Of a stretch of 53,963 nucleotides of DNA, positions 24,505 to 33,725 are shown one piece after another (within the stretch, counting starts at the first letter, position 1; each line of letters begins with the position of its first letter). This stretch comes from Amphritea sp. GTDB taxonomy: Bacteria; Pseudomonadota; Gammaproteobacteria; Pseudomonadales; Balneatricaceae. The stretch covers positions 1 to 53,963 of the forward strand of contig JAOXSA010000502.1 in NCBI GenBank assembly GCA_025800245.1. Direction: 5' to 3'. Both the position numbers and the translations under genes were made by a program. Below the pieces are notes generated by a model. That model was not told the origin of the DNA. It did no database searches and saw nothing but the letters and a program-made list of their open reading frames with translations.

Positions 24505-26159
24505 TATGCCACCGCGTCCGCTTCGTCTTTCGCGCGATTACGCAGGATAAAGCGCTGAATCTTACCGCTAGGTGTTTTCGGCAGCTCTTCAACGAATTCG
24601 ATTTCACGTGGGAAAGCGTGTGTGGACAGACGGCTACGCACGTGGGTTTTCAGCTCTGCGGCCAGTTCGTCGCCAGCATCAAACTGCGGTTTGATTACCA
24701 CATAGGCTTTGATGATTGCTCCGCGCTCCAGATCTGGTTTACCGATAACACCACTTTCAGCCACCGCTTCATGCTCCAGCAGCGTGCTTTCAACATCTGA
24801 AGGCCCGACACGGTAACCAGCCGTCGTAATGATATCGTCGTCACGACCATTAAAGGAGTAACTGCCATCACCATGACTGATGACCACATCGCCGGTCAGA
24901 TAGTATTTACCACGGAATGGGTTCTTTTCACCCCAGGTATAACCCGGGAAGAAGAACAGCGGTGAGTTCTCCATATCAACCGCCAGCTCACCGGTTTCGC
25001 CTTCACCGACTTCATTCAGATCATTATCCAGAGCGACAACACGGTGACCCGGCATAGAGAAGCCCATCGAACCCACACGCACAATGCGCTGCTCCAGATC
25101 ATGATGGTTACAAGCGGTCATACCGGTCTCTGTCTGACCGTAGTGATCCATTACCGGACAACCCAGTCGACGATCGACCCAGCCGATAACTTCAGGGTTA
25201 AGCGGCTCGCCGGCACTGCTGGCCACGCGCAGATCAAACTTGTCGTCCGGGCCCAGAATGTCGTCGTTAGCCATCAGCAGACGGTACGCCGTCGGCGCAG
25301 CTGCCAGATTGGTGATTTTGTACTTACGCAGCATGTCGTAAGTGGTTTCCGGAGTGAAGGCATTTTCATTGAAGTGTGTCGTGTTACCCAACAACATTGG
25401 CCCTACTACCGCATAGTACAAGCCATACGCCCAACCGGGATCAGCCACGTTCCAATAGGTATCTTCCGGACGCAAGCCGATCGCAAGACGCATATAGACA
25501 TAGAAAGACAGCAATGCCCGCGCAGGTACTGCAACACCTTTCGCTTTACCTACCGTACCGGAAGTAAACATCTGCAGGAACGGATCGTCAGCACCGATAC
25601 GTACCGGTTCAAACTCTTCGCTCTGACCGGCCATCTCCTCTTCGAAGTCAGCCAGCTCTGCATACTTAGTATCTGCCGCAGCGCGATTGAACAGCAGTAC
25701 CGGAGGACAACCGTTCACATCGTCCAGCTTAGAAATATTATCAGGATCGGTAATCAGCAGTTTGGTCTGCGCCTGGGTCACACGATATTCGATGGCACCA
25801 CCGCCAAACGCGGTAAACAGAGGCTGATATACTGCACCGGCACGCAACGCACCCAGTACCACTACCATCAGCTCAGGCGTTCGTGGCAGCAGACAAGCAA
25901 CACGATCCCCTTTACCAATACCCCGAGCCTTCAGCAGGTTTGCGAACTGAGCGGAGCGACGTTGCAGCTCTGCAAAAGTATGGCTGGAAGCCGGACGCGT
26001 GGCACCTTCGTAATTCAGTCCGACACGATCGCCATCAGCCCAACGGTCACAGATCTCTTCGCAGACGTTGAAACCATCTTTCAGATTACCTACCAGCTGA
26101 TCCTCAATCTGTGCCGGTGTGAAGGCATCGTAAAAAGCCTGATAATTTTCGATAGTCAT
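24504..26159 (-). CDS. Acyl-CoA synthetase of the acetyl-CoA synthetase/MACS group
   Basis: A 551-residue AMP-forming CoA ligase. Motifs are MFTSGTVGKAKGVAVPARAL (adenylate binding), DHYGQTETGMTACNHHD, YYLTGDVVISHGDGSYSFNGRDDD and the C-terminal PKTPSGKIQRF. The WNVADPGWAYGLYYAVVGP stretch is characteristic of acetyl-CoA synthetase-like and medium-chain synthetases. ATG at 26159 follows GAGG with good spacing; an in-frame ATG at 26171 is weaker. It sits between the AMACR-like gene and the first thioesterase. The acid it activates is unknown. It is only distantly similar to the synthetase at 18745. Confidence 0.9.
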   Translation of the reverse strand: MTIENYQAFYDAFTPAQIEDQLVGNLKDGFNVCEEICDRWADGDRVGLNYEGATRPASSHTFAELQRRSAQFANLLKARGIGKGDRVACLLPRTPELMVVVLGALRAGAVYQPLFTAFGGGAIEYRVTQAQTKLLITDPDNISKLDDVNGCPPVLLFNRAAADTKYAELADFEEEMAGQSEEFEPVRIGADDPFLQMFTSGTVGKAKGVAVPARALLSFYVYMRLAIGLRPEDTYWNVADPGWAYGLYYAVVGPMLLGNTTHFNENAFTPETTYDMLRKYKITNLAAAPTAYRLLMANDDILGPDDKFDLRVASSAGEPLNPEVIGWVDRRLGCPVMDHYGQTETGMTACNHHDLEQRIVRVGSMGFSMPGHRVVALDNDLNEVGEGETGELAVDMENSPLFFFPGYTWGEKNPFRGKYYLTGDVVISHGDGSYSFNGRDDDIITTAGYRVGPSDVESTLLEHEAVAESGVIGKPDLERGAIIKAYVVIKPQFDAGDELAAELKTHVRSRLSTHAFPREIEFVEELPKTPSGKIQRFILRNRAKDEADAVA

Positions 26160-26238
26160 AGATTGCCTCATTATTATTGTTTTCAGTCACCGCAGTCCGG
26201 CGACTTAAAAATCTAAAAAAATTTCCGACCCCTTCGGG

Positions 26239-27384
26239 TCAGTCGAACAGCCCGGAAGCACGGAACATCGCTATCTGTTCAGCGCTATAGCCAAGCTGTT
26301 GCATCACTTCACTTTCCTGTTCGCCACATACTGGCGCAGGCGCAGGTTCATCCTGCGACTGTTCGAAACCCAGTGCCGAAGCGATCTGCCGCTCCCCACC
26401 TGGAGTTTCTAAAATCATATTGCGACTAGTGAACTGAGGATGCATTGCAGCCTCAGATACAGTCAGAACCGGCTCCACGCAGGCATCCAGATCAGCCAGC
26501 TCTTCACACCAGGTTTCCAGATCCTGATTACGGAACCGCTGCTGTAGCAGTGTCTTGAACTGCATCGTTTCCAATGGCGGGTTATCCTGAATATTCAGCG
26601 CCTGTGCCAGACGTTGACGGAACTGGGGTTCAAGACTGCCGACTGCCAGATAACGATCATCCGCGGTACGGTAATAGTCATAAAAACCACCACCATTGAG
26701 GAAATGCCCTTCCGGCTCAGGATCTGCTTCACCATTAAGTGCTCCGGGTGCCATAAGTGCCTGCATGGCCAGGGTATTATCGGCCATGGAGATATCGATG
26801 TAGCTTCCCTCGCCCTGCTGCTGTCGACCGATCACCGCCGCAAGAATGGAGATAACGGCTGGATGTGATCCAGCCGCAACATCCGCGACCTGTAGCCCCA
26901 TTGGTGCAGGGCCGGACTGTTTCCGCCCCAGATGACTGGCAGCCCCGGATAACGCGAGGTAGTTAAGATCGTGGCCGGCTTTATCCCGGTATGGACCGGT
27001 CTGGCCATATCCGGTAACAGAGCAATAGATCAGTTGAGGATTTAGCTGCCTGAGACTGTCATAGTCCAGCCCCAGCCGGGCCATCACGCCCGGGCGGAAC
27101 TGTTCAATCAGAATGTTATATTCCTGAATCAGCTGACCAATAATGGTTACCGCATCAGGGTGCTTTAGATTCAGCGCCAGAGAGGATTTACCACGGTTCA
27201 GGTAGCTGAAAGCTGCCGACTGACCGTTAATCTGAGGCGTCATATTCCGCACCAGATCAGGCCGGGATGCAGACTCAACCCGCAACACATCAGCGCCCAG
27301 ATCAGCCAACAGCATAGTGGCATAAGGCCCTGGCAGCAGGGTCGACAGGTCAAGTATTTTCAGTCCCTGGAGTGGTTTCTTCAC
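26239..27384 (-). CDS. CaiB/AMACR-family CoA enzyme, likely alpha-methylacyl-CoA racemase
   Basis: A 381-residue member of CoA transferase family III, which includes alpha-methylacyl-CoA racemase (AMACR). The catalytic pair of AMACR, a His and an Asp 30 residues apart, appears as H138 (AGHDLNYLALSG) and D168 (LQVADVAAG). This favours a racemase over a transferase, whose key residue is a different Asp. The N-terminal LKILDLSTLLPGPYATMLLADLGADV is also typical. I chose GTG at 27384, four bases after the acyl-CoA dehydrogenase stop; it gives the canonical N-terminus MKKPLQGLKILDLS. A racemase beside an acyl-CoA dehydrogenase suggests catabolism of a 2-methyl-branched acid. Confidence 0.85.
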   Translation of the reverse strand: MKKPLQGLKILDLSTLLPGPYATMLLADLGADVLRVESASRPDLVRNMTPQINGQSAAFSYLNRGKSSLALNLKHPDAVTIIGQLIQEYNILIEQFRPGVMARLGLDYDSLRQLNPQLIYCSVTGYGQTGPYRDKAGHDLNYLALSGAASHLGRKQSGPAPMGLQVADVAAGSHPAVISILAAVIGRQQQGEGSYIDISMADNTLAMQALMAPGALNGEADPEPEGHFLNGGGFYDYYRTADDRYLAVGSLEPQFRQRLAQALNIQDNPPLETMQFKTLLQQRFRNQDLETWCEELADLDACVEPVLTVSEAAMHPQFTSRNMILETPGGERQIASALGFEQSQDEPAPAPVCGEQESEVMQQLGYSAEQIAMFRASGLFD

Positions 27385-27388
27385 GGTT

Positions 27389-28546
27389 TCAGCCTGCTTC
27401 CTGCAGAATGTTACGTGCAATTACCAGACGCTGAACTTCGCTGGTACCTTCATAGATCGAGGTGATACGTACATCCCGCGTCATACGTTCCAACGGATAC
27501 TCTTGCATATAGCCGTAACCACCCAGCAGTTGTAATGCGGTATAACATGCCTGATTGGCTTTCTCGCTGGCAAACAGCTTGGCCATCGACGCCTCTTTGG
27601 CAAAGCTTTGTCCTCTATCCTTCCGATCAGCAGCACTCATCAGTAGCAGACGCGCAGCTTCCAGCTCAGTCATACGATCAGCAATCATCCACTGCAGCCC
27701 CTGGAAATCAGCGATCGGACGTCCGAACTGCTTACGTTCCTTGGTATAAGCCACGGCATAATCCATCGCTGCCTGGCCAATACCCAGCGCCAGCGAGCCG
27801 ATACCGATCCGGCCACCGGCCAGCTCTGCTACCGCGATCCGGAAACCGTCATTTAACTTACCCAAGATGGCCGATTCAGGCACTTCACAGTTGTCGAAAT
27901 GCACTTCATTGGTGGCGGAGCCATGCTGCCCCATCTTTTTCTCAGCCGGTCCGACGGTAATACCTTCGGCATCAGCAGGTACCAGGAAACAGGTGATCCC
28001 CTTACCTTTTGGCGCATCCGGATCAGTTACAGCCCAGACTACGAAGACACCGGCAAACTCAGCACTGGTAATCCACTGCTTGGTACCGGAGATAGACCAG
28101 CCTGCGTCGGTTTTAGTAGCCCGGGTACGCATCGAAGCAGGGTCTGATCCGGCACCGGCCTCAGTCAGGCAGAAACTTCCGCTCAGGTATTCGCCTGAGC
28201 AGATCTTCGGCAGATACATCTGCTTCTGTTCTTCTGAGCCAACCACCTGAATCACTTCAGCAACCATATTGGTTACCGACATAGTTACTGCAGTGGAAGC
28301 ACAGGCTTTAGCAATCTCTGTCACTGCCAGACTGAAGGCCACAGCACCGGCCTCAGTACCACCGTACTGAGCGTCAATGTTCAGGCCCATAAAGCCCAGC
28401 TCAGCCAGTTGTTTACAATGGCCTGTAAGGATGTCGCGGTCTTTAGTTTGATCAAGCTTTTCAGCGGCTGGGGCAACTTCTGTTTCAGCGAAGCGGCGAG
28501 CCACGTCCTGAATCATTTGTTGTTCTTCTGTAAGATTCAGATCCAT
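27389..28546 (-). CDS. Short/branched-chain acyl-CoA dehydrogenase
   Basis: A 385-residue FAD-dependent acyl-CoA dehydrogenase that introduces the alpha,beta double bond. FAD/substrate motifs FCLTEAGAGSDPASMRT and KQWITSAEFAG are present, and the catalytic base is E366 in SIYEGTSEVQRLVIAR, the position used by short-chain and SBCAD-type enzymes. It is the first gene of the operon running to 22679. The following gene begins 4 nt beyond its stop, and the control region holds palindromes resembling the one at the two-component locus. Chain-length preference is inferred from the position of the base. Confidence 0.93.
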   Translation of the reverse strand: MDLNLTEEQQMIQDVARRFAETEVAPAAEKLDQTKDRDILTGHCKQLAELGFMGLNIDAQYGGTEAGAVAFSLAVTEIAKACASTAVTMSVTNMVAEVIQVVGSEEQKQMYLPKICSGEYLSGSFCLTEAGAGSDPASMRTRATKTDAGWSISGTKQWITSAEFAGVFVVWAVTDPDAPKGKGITCFLVPADAEGITVGPAEKKMGQHGSATNEVHFDNCEVPESAILGKLNDGFRIAVAELAGGRIGIGSLALGIGQAAMDYAVAYTKERKQFGRPIADFQGLQWMIADRMTELEAARLLLMSAADRKDRGQSFAKEASMAKLFASEKANQACYTALQLLGGYGYMQEYPLERMTRDVRITSIYEGTSEVQRLVIARNILQEAG

Positions 28547-28569
28547 ATCTGTTCCTGAGTATCAATCTT

Positions 28570-28635
28570 CTGAGATACCCCTCAGGTAAGATCAATAAAC
28601 TCACCATTAGGGTTTTCCCCTAAGTATATACCCCG
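28570..28635 (-). promoter_or_regulatory. Palindrome cluster upstream of the acyl-CoA dehydrogenase operon
   Basis: The region contains CTGAG-N6-CTCAG (28570-28585), TTAGGG-N5-CCCTAA (28607-28623, also readable as AGGG-N4-CCCC) and a half-site TATACCCCGATA just beyond. The AGGG-N4-CCCY core matches the perfect palindrome at 20447-20464. Common control by the FixJ-like regulator is inferred. Confidence 0.5.
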
Positions 28636-28754
28636 ATACACAATCAAGGTAAATAGCCAAAAGGTATTTTTTTGCAAAAGCCTCCCTGGAAACACAGCGG
28701 GTTATGACCTGTGCCAATGACTCTGAAATCGTTTTTCTTTAGTCTGATTGCTCT

Positions 28755-28779
28755 GCGGATTTTTCCTGTTAAAATCCGC
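28755..28779 (+). promoter_or_regulatory. Promoter-like TTAAAAT within a GCGGATTTT/AAAATCCGC hairpin
   Basis: A perfect 9-bp inverted repeat (28755-28763 and 28771-28779) with a 7-nt spacer ends 25 nt before the DUF523 start. The right arm is also a good -10 region (TTAAAAT then a GC-rich discriminator), with TTGCTC upstream as a possible -35. It may be a promoter, an operator or both. Confidence 0.4.
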
Positions 28780-28804
28780 GCCCATCAAAAATTGCACAAA
28801 CTGA

Positions 28805-29317
28805 ATGATGAATAAGAAAAATAAAATCCTTATCAGTGCGTGTCTGTTAGGTAATAAAGTCCGTTACGACGGCAGGGATAACCTGATAGATAGCGAATTT
28901 CTGAGTCGCTTACACGAGCAAGGAAGACTGATAGCCATCTGCCCTGAGATCGAAGGCGGCCTGCCTACACCAAGGCCCCCGGCAGAGATTCAGGACAAGT
29001 TCCCGTTACTGATCACCGACTGTGTCGGTCAGGATGTCACTCCAGAGTTTCTGGCCGGTGCTGAGCGCGCCCTGGAAATAGCTATGCGTGAAGGGTGCTG
29101 CTGCGCCCTCCTGAAAGCCCGTAGTCCATCCTGCGGCAACCTTGAGATCTACGACGGCAGTTTTAATGGCACACTCAAACCCGGCTCTGGCGCCACCGCC
29201 GACGAACTGATGCGTCACGGCATTCCGGTGTACAACGAACACCAGCTTGATCAGCTCTATGAGTTCATCGGCCTTTTAGATGGCTGCGAGGATGTTGTCC
29301 AACGCCGGGTAAGCTGA
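28805..29317 (+). CDS. DUF523 (YbbK-like) protein
   Basis: A 170-residue DUF523 protein of unknown biochemical function. Signature pieces are ISACLLGNKVRYDG at the N-terminus, ICPEIEGGLPTPRPPAEI, and ALLKARSPSCGN near residue 103. The conserved cysteines (ACLLG, ICPE, SPSCG) suggest metal or cluster binding, which is inference. In other bacteria the domain is found alone or fused to DUF1722. ATG at 28805 and 28808 are both possible. It precedes mscS by 39 nt and may be co-transcribed with it. Confidence 0.88.
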   Translation: MMNKKNKILISACLLGNKVRYDGRDNLIDSEFLSRLHEQGRLIAICPEIEGGLPTPRPPAEIQDKFPLLITDCVGQDVTPEFLAGAERALEIAMREGCCCALLKARSPSCGNLEIYDGSFNGTLKPGSGATADELMRHGIPVYNEHQLDQLYEFIGLLDGCEDVVQRRVS

Positions 29318-29356
29318 TAGTTTCTCACTGAAACAGAACAGCCCCGGGGAAAACGG

Positions 29357-30181
29357 ATGATTGAGCAGGAACTGGCGACACTGGCCCACTTTTATACGCT
29401 GATAATCGACTTCTTCGTCAATTACAGTTTTCAGGTCATTGGCGCCATCATCATCTTTATCATCGGCCTGATTATTGCTCGCTGGGTGGGTCGCCTGACC
29501 CTGAGAATATGCCAACGGAACCAGGTCGACGTCACCCTCGGCACATTCATCAGCAGCACAGTACGGTTGCTGGTGATTGCAATGGTGGCTGTCATCTGCC
29601 TGGGCAAGTTCGGCATCAGCGTGGCCCCCTTCATTGCCGCTATCGGTGCCGTCTCTCTGAGTATCGGACTGGCTCTGCAGGGCGTTTTCTCGAACTACGG
29701 CGCTGGCTTCACGATTATCCTGACCCGCCCTTTTGTTGTCGGCAATACCATCCGTTGTAATGATGTCTGTGGCGTGGTTGAAGAGATTCGCCTGGCGTAC
29801 ACCCTGCTTTCAACAGAAGACGGTGAGCTGATCACCATTCCAAACAAGCATATTGTCGGCGAAGTGCTGGTAAATTCATTTGCCAATACTGTTGTCGAAG
29901 CTGAGATCGGCATCAGCTACAGCGCTGATCCGCAACTGGCAATTCGCCTGATTCAGGCGCAGCTGACCGATAACAACGCAATTGTCTCCGATCCGCAGCC
30001 ACAAGTGGGCATCGCGTCGTTTGGTGATTCCAGTGTGAATATTGCCTACCGCTACTGGGTGCCTACCCGTCAACTGTTCGAGATTCAGTTTCAGATTAAT
30101 GCTGCCGTCTATCAGGCATTTAAAGACAACAATGTTGAAATCCCATTCCCTCAGCGGGAAGTCACACTTCGACAACAATAA
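29357..30181 (+). CDS. mscS: Small-conductance mechanosensitive channel MscS
   Basis: A 274-residue MscS-type channel that opens under membrane tension to release solutes during osmotic downshock. Three membrane helices lie at about residues 20-125, with the pore-lining TM3 glycine/alanine-rich stretch AAIGAVSLSIGLALQGVFSNYGAG. The cytoplasmic beta domain follows (TRPFVVGNTIRC...GVVEEIRLAYTLLSTEDGELITIPN), then the C-terminal alpha/beta domain. Length and layout match E. coli MscS (286 aa). It is followed by a strong terminator. Confidence 0.93.
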   Translation: MIEQELATLAHFYTLIIDFFVNYSFQVIGAIIIFIIGLIIARWVGRLTLRICQRNQVDVTLGTFISSTVRLLVIAMVAVICLGKFGISVAPFIAAIGAVSLSIGLALQGVFSNYGAGFTIILTRPFVVGNTIRCNDVCGVVEEIRLAYTLLSTEDGELITIPNKHIVGEVLVNSFANTVVEAEIGISYSADPQLAIRLIQAQLTDNNAIVSDPQPQVGIASFGDSSVNIAYRYWVPTRQLFEIQFQINAAVYQAFKDNNVEIPFPQREVTLRQQ

Positions 30182-30233
30182 ACAGCAGCAAGCAGAGCTT
30201 GTCAGTTGAGTCGCTCTGATTAAATACGTCCAA

Positions 30234-30276
30234 TAAAAAAATGCCGGCATCCTGAAACGAGACCGGCATTTTTTAT
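30234..30276. terminator. Bidirectional terminator between mscS and the DUF3087 gene
   Basis: Stem AAAAATGCCGG / CCGGCATTTTT with a loop of about 15 nt has A and T runs on both sides, between convergent genes. Confidence 0.82.
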
Positions 30277-30304
30277 TCAGCTTTTCCGAAGGCGGATGGA
30301 ACCC

Positions 30305-30811
30305 TTAAAAGCGCTCCAGCATCCGTGGGTCAAAATCATCGGGGCTGATCTCAAAGCCATGATCAGCAATAGTCTGTTCCAGCTCAGATGCGGCCTTGTT
30401 CAGCTCTTCCATGGTGATGGTATTGTTGTCCAGACGGTATAGCTGTCGGGAACCGGCATAGCTCCAGTTCATAATAACCATCGCCTCCCGATCGCCTTCT
30501 GCGACTGCTGCCTTGATCGCTTTCTGTTTGCGGTAGATCTTATTCAGCATCTGTTTCAGATCCCAGACATAGAGCACTTCATACATATACTCATGATTGC
30601 GATATTTGCGGAAACCGGCAGCAATAACCATCGCTCCGACAACCACACCTGCAACATTAAGCCAGAAATTCTCACCGTCAGGACCACCCACCAACTGAAT
30701 CAGCACTGTGGAGACCGTCAACGAAACTGCCGCCAGGACACCGATCACCATAAACATGATCTGCTTATAGTGCTTACCATAGCGTTCTTTATTGATCTCT
30801 TTCAGCTGCAT
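30305..30811 (-). CDS. DUF3087 membrane protein
   Basis: A 168-residue protein resembling the DUF3087 family of gammaproteobacteria. Two membrane helices are visible (about residues 19-40 and 50-66: FMVIGVLAAVSLTVSTVLIQL and WLNVAGVVVGAMVIAAGF), followed by a cytoplasmic helical region with YVWDLKQMLNKIYRKQ and LYRLDNNTITMEELN. No function is established. It is monocistronic, converging on mscS and divergent from proS. The family call is by pattern recall and moderately sure. Confidence 0.7.
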   Translation of the reverse strand: MQLKEINKERYGKHYKQIMFMVIGVLAAVSLTVSTVLIQLVGGPDGENFWLNVAGVVVGAMVIAAGFRKYRNHEYMYEVLYVWDLKQMLNKIYRKQKAIKAAVAEGDREAMVIMNWSYAGSRQLYRLDNNTITMEELNKAASELEQTIADHGFEISPDDFDPRMLERF

Positions 30812-31026
30812 CTGCGGTCTCCTGAACCCGGGTTAATTGCCGGGTGATTATAGTGCCCCGCCCTACGGCTAAACCAGTGGCAAACCCGCTTCTGGTCAAA
30901 AAAAGCGCCATATTGTGATGCAGCGACACTTTTTCATGCTTTTACTGCCCGGTAACTCTTGTTACCAGCGCATCAGCCACCTAAAATGTGGCGTTTTAAA
31001 GTTTCGGATATCGGGTAAAAAGATCT

Positions 31027-32751
31027 ATGCGCGCCAGTCAATTTCTGATTGCAACACTGAAAGAAACACCATCCGACGCGGAGGTGATCAGCCACCAGCT
31101 GATGCTTCGCTCTGGTATGGTCCGTAAGGTCGCCGCCGGCCTGTACAACTGGTTGCCTGTTGGTCTGCGCACCCTGCGTAAGGTTGAGCGCATTGTTCGT
31201 GAAGAGATGGATCGTTCCGGCGCTCAGGAAGTACTGATGCCTGCTATCCAGCCATCCGAGCTGTGGCAGGAATCCGGCCGCTGGGAGCAGTACGGCCCGG
31301 AACTGCTGCGGGTACGTGACCGTCACGACCGTGAATTCTGTGTTGGCCCGACCCACGAAGAGGTCATCACCGACCTGGTTCGCAACGAAATTCAGAGCTA
31401 CAAACAGCTGCCGACCAACCTGTATCAGATTCAGACTAAATTCCGCGATGAAGTACGCCCACGTTTTGGTATCATGCGCTCCCGCGAATTTATAATGAAG
31501 GATGCTTACTCCTTCCACAGCAATCTGGAGTCCCTGCAGCAGACCTATGATCTGATGCACGCAACCTACTGCCGCATCTTCGACCGTATCGGCCTGGATT
31601 ACCGCCCGGTACTGGCAGACAACGGTTCTATCGGTGGTAACTCATCTCACGAGTTCCACGTACTTGCCTCTTCCGGTGAAGACGATATCGCCTTCTCTGA
31701 CAGCAGCAACTATGCCGCTAACATTGAGATGGCAGAGGCACTGGCTCCTGCGGTAGAGCGCGCTGCCGCTACCGAAGAGATGGTTCTGGTCGACACTCCG
31801 AATGCAAAAACCATTGCCCAACTGGTTGAGCAGCATAATCTGCCAATCGAGAAGACCATCAAGACCCTGTTCGTTAAGGCTTCTGAAGAGTGTGAAGCAG
31901 ACTTTGTTGCCCTGCTGGTACGTGGCGACCATGACCTGAACGAGATTAAGGCAGAGAAACTGCCACAGGTTGCTGTACCACTTGAAATGGCTGAAGAAGA
32001 TGCGATTCGCAAGCTGATCGGTGCTGGCCCTGGCTCACTGGGTCCGGTTAACCTGCCAATTCCTTGTGTGATCGACCGTACCGTCGCGGTTATGAGTGAT
32101 TTCGGCGCGGGTGCTAACATCGAAGGCAAGCACTACTTCGGCATCAACTGGGAACGCGACCTGCCACTGCCGGAAGTCGCCGATATCCGTAACGTTGTTG
32201 AAGGTGATCCGAGCCCATGCGGCACCGGTAAACTGGAAATCAAACGCGGTATCGAAGTGGGTCACATTTTCCAGCTGGGTAAGAAATATGCCGAAGCTCT
32301 GAACGCAACAGTTCTGGACGAAAACGGCAAAGCCGTTGTTATGGATATGGGTTGCTACGGTATCGGCGTTACCCGTGTTGTTGCGGCAACCATCGAACAG
32401 AACCATGATGACCGTGGCATCATCTGGCCGGAAGCGATTGCGCCATTCAACATTGCCCTGGTTGCACTGAAGTATGAAAAGTCTGAAGCAGTACGCGAAC
32501 AGGCTGATAAACTGTATGAAGAGCTGACCGCAGCGGGCTACGAAGTGATCCTGGATGACCGTGCCAAAGTCAGCCCGGGTGTGAAGATGGCAGATATGGA
32601 GCTGATGGGCATCCCTCACCGAATCGTTATCTCTGATCGTGGTATCGAGGCAGGCGCACTGGAATATAAAGGCCGCGGCGATTCTGATAAGCAGGAAGTT
32701 CCGCTGGCAGAGCTGAACGAGTTCATCAGCAAGACTGCTGCCAAGCCTTAA
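31027..32751 (+). CDS. proS: Prolyl-tRNA synthetase
   Basis: A class II aminoacyl-tRNA synthetase that charges tRNA-Pro. The 574 residues include the catalytic domain (motif 1 near [14 protein letters not shown]; motif 2 [16 protein letters not shown]), the bacterial-type editing insertion (about residues 225-385, with LFVKASEE and [15 protein letters not shown], which removes mischarged alanine), motif 3 near [13 protein letters not shown], and the anticodon-binding domain from about residue 470. The N-terminus [20 protein letters not shown] matches the family exactly. A terminator follows the stop. Confidence 0.98.
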   Translation: MRASQFLIATLKETPSDAEVISHQLMLRSGMVRKVAAGLYNWLPVGLRTLRKVERIVREEMDRSGAQEVLMPAIQPSELWQESGRWEQYGPELLRVRDRHDREFCVGPTHEEVITDLVRNEIQSYKQLPTNLYQIQTKFRDEVRPRFGIMRSREFIMKDAYSFHSNLESLQQTYDLMHATYCRIFDRIGLDYRPVLADNGSIGGNSSHEFHVLASSGEDDIAFSDSSNYAANIEMAEALAPAVERAAATEEMVLVDTPNAKTIAQLVEQHNLPIEKTIKTLFVKASEECEADFVALLVRGDHDLNEIKAEKLPQVAVPLEMAEEDAIRKLIGAGPGSLGPVNLPIPCVIDRTVAVMSDFGAGANIEGKHYFGINWERDLPLPEVADIRNVVEGDPSPCGTGKLEIKRGIEVGHIFQLGKKYAEALNATVLDENGKAVVMDMGCYGIGVTRVVAATIEQNHDDRGIIWPEAIAPFNIALVALKYEKSEAVREQADKLYEELTAAGYEVILDDRAKVSPGVKMADMELMGIPHRIVISDRGIEAGALEYKGRGDSDKQEVPLAELNEFISKTAAKP

Positions 32752-32778
32752 GCACTGAATCATGCGCTAAACGATCAG

Positions 32779-32805
32779 AAAGCCAGACACCCGTCTGGCT
32801 TTTTA
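32779..32805 (+). terminator. Terminator after proS
   Basis: An 8-bp stem AGCCAGAC / GTCTGGCT with a 4-nt loop is followed by five T residues, 28 nt after the proS stop. Confidence 0.85.
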
Positions 32806-32834
32806 TTGAATCACAGTTTTCTGGAGAAGCACCG

Positions 32835-33143
32835 ATGTACATTGCCATGAACCGTTTCAGAATCAAACCCGGCCACGAGCAGGATTTTATTGAGATCTGG
32901 CGTAATCGCGAAAGCCATCTCGATACTGTACCGGGTTTTATCAGCTTCAACCTGCTGCAGGGGCCAACCAGCGATGAGTACACTCTGATGAGTTCGCATG
33001 CCGTCTGGGAAGATAAAGCGGCCTTCGAAGGCTGGCTGCAGTCTGATGCATTCAAACAGGCTCACGCCAATGCCGGTCAGAAAAGCCGCAAAGATATCTA
33101 CATCGGTCCGCCACAATTTGAAGGATTCGAAGCGGTTCTATAA
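32835..33143 (+). CDS. Antibiotic biosynthesis monooxygenase (ABM)-domain protein
   Basis: A 102-residue protein with a ferredoxin-like ABM fold. It starts MYIAMNRFRIKPGHEQDF and contains the usual PGFISFNLLQ and HAVWEDKAAFEGWLQSDAF segments. The family includes quinol monooxygenases and heme-degrading enzymes of the IsdG/HmoB type. The WED...F..W pattern is like the heme-degrading group, but no heme-ligand His is certain. ATG follows TGGAGAAG. It has a 29-nt gap to the transglycosylase gene, so the two may be co-transcribed. Confidence 0.8.
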   Translation: MYIAMNRFRIKPGHEQDFIEIWRNRESHLDTVPGFISFNLLQGPTSDEYTLMSSHAVWEDKAAFEGWLQSDAFKQAHANAGQKSRKDIYIGPPQFEGFEAVL

Positions 33144-33172
33144 GCTCAGGGAAAAAGAATACGGAGATCAGC

Positions 33173-33724
33173 ATGCGCATTCTGGCGGTTCTGCTATTGT
33201 TGCTAAGCACATCAGCCTGGTCAGCTTCGCAGGAAGTTGACCCTGAGCTCAGGGAAGCACTGAAGCAGGCTTTTGCTCAAAGCAGCAGTTTTTCTGACCG
33301 GTTCGAGGCTGAAGTCTGGCTTACGGATATGTCAGGACGCACCCAGCGCTACGTTAAAGATGATCTGGAGCGGATCGAGATCCTTCGTACAGTTCATGCA
33401 GAGGCTGCCCGGGTCGACCTGCCAGTCGATCTCATACTGGGCGTCATTCACACGGAAAGTCTGTTTAATCGCTTTGCAGTATCTGTAGTAGGTGCCCAGG
33501 GCCTGATGCAGGTAATGCCGTTCTGGAAAAAAGAGATTGGCCGGGAAGATGACAACCTGACCAATATTCACACCAATCTGCGCTACGGCTCAACCATCCT
33601 TAAGCATTACCTTAAACGCTCCAAAGGCAACCTGACTGAAGCGCTGGCTCGCTACAATGGCAGCTACGGCAAAACCTGGTATCCAGAGAAAGTGTACCGT
33701 AATCAGAAACGCTATAAAGACTGA
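33173..33724 (+). CDS. Lytic transglycosylase (SLT domain)
   Basis: A 183-residue periplasmic enzyme cleaving peptidoglycan glycan strands with formation of 1,6-anhydro ends. A signal peptide (MRILAVLLLLLSTSAWS) is followed by a short region and an SLT domain. The catalytic Glu is E95 in GVIHTESLFN, followed by the typical GAQGLMQVMP, NLRYGSTILKHYL and ALARYNGSYG motifs. ATG follows ACGGAGATCAGC. Its location just after proS recurs in Pseudomonas-like genomes. Its stop lies one base from that of the convergent sigZ. Confidence 0.92.
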   Translation: MRILAVLLLLLSTSAWSASQEVDPELREALKQAFAQSSSFSDRFEAEVWLTDMSGRTQRYVKDDLERIEILRTVHAEAARVDLPVDLILGVIHTESLFNRFAVSVVGAQGLMQVMPFWKKEIGREDDNLTNIHTNLRYGSTILKHYLKRSKGNLTEALARYNGSYGKTWYPEKVYRNQKRYKD

Positions 33725-33725
33725 T

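Noticed and set aside
25044..26216. Long open frame (about 390 codons) on the plus strand opposite the second acyl-CoA synthetase
   Set aside because: Same reasoning: a shadow of a strongly supported CDS, His/Arg/Thr-rich composition, and no family signature.
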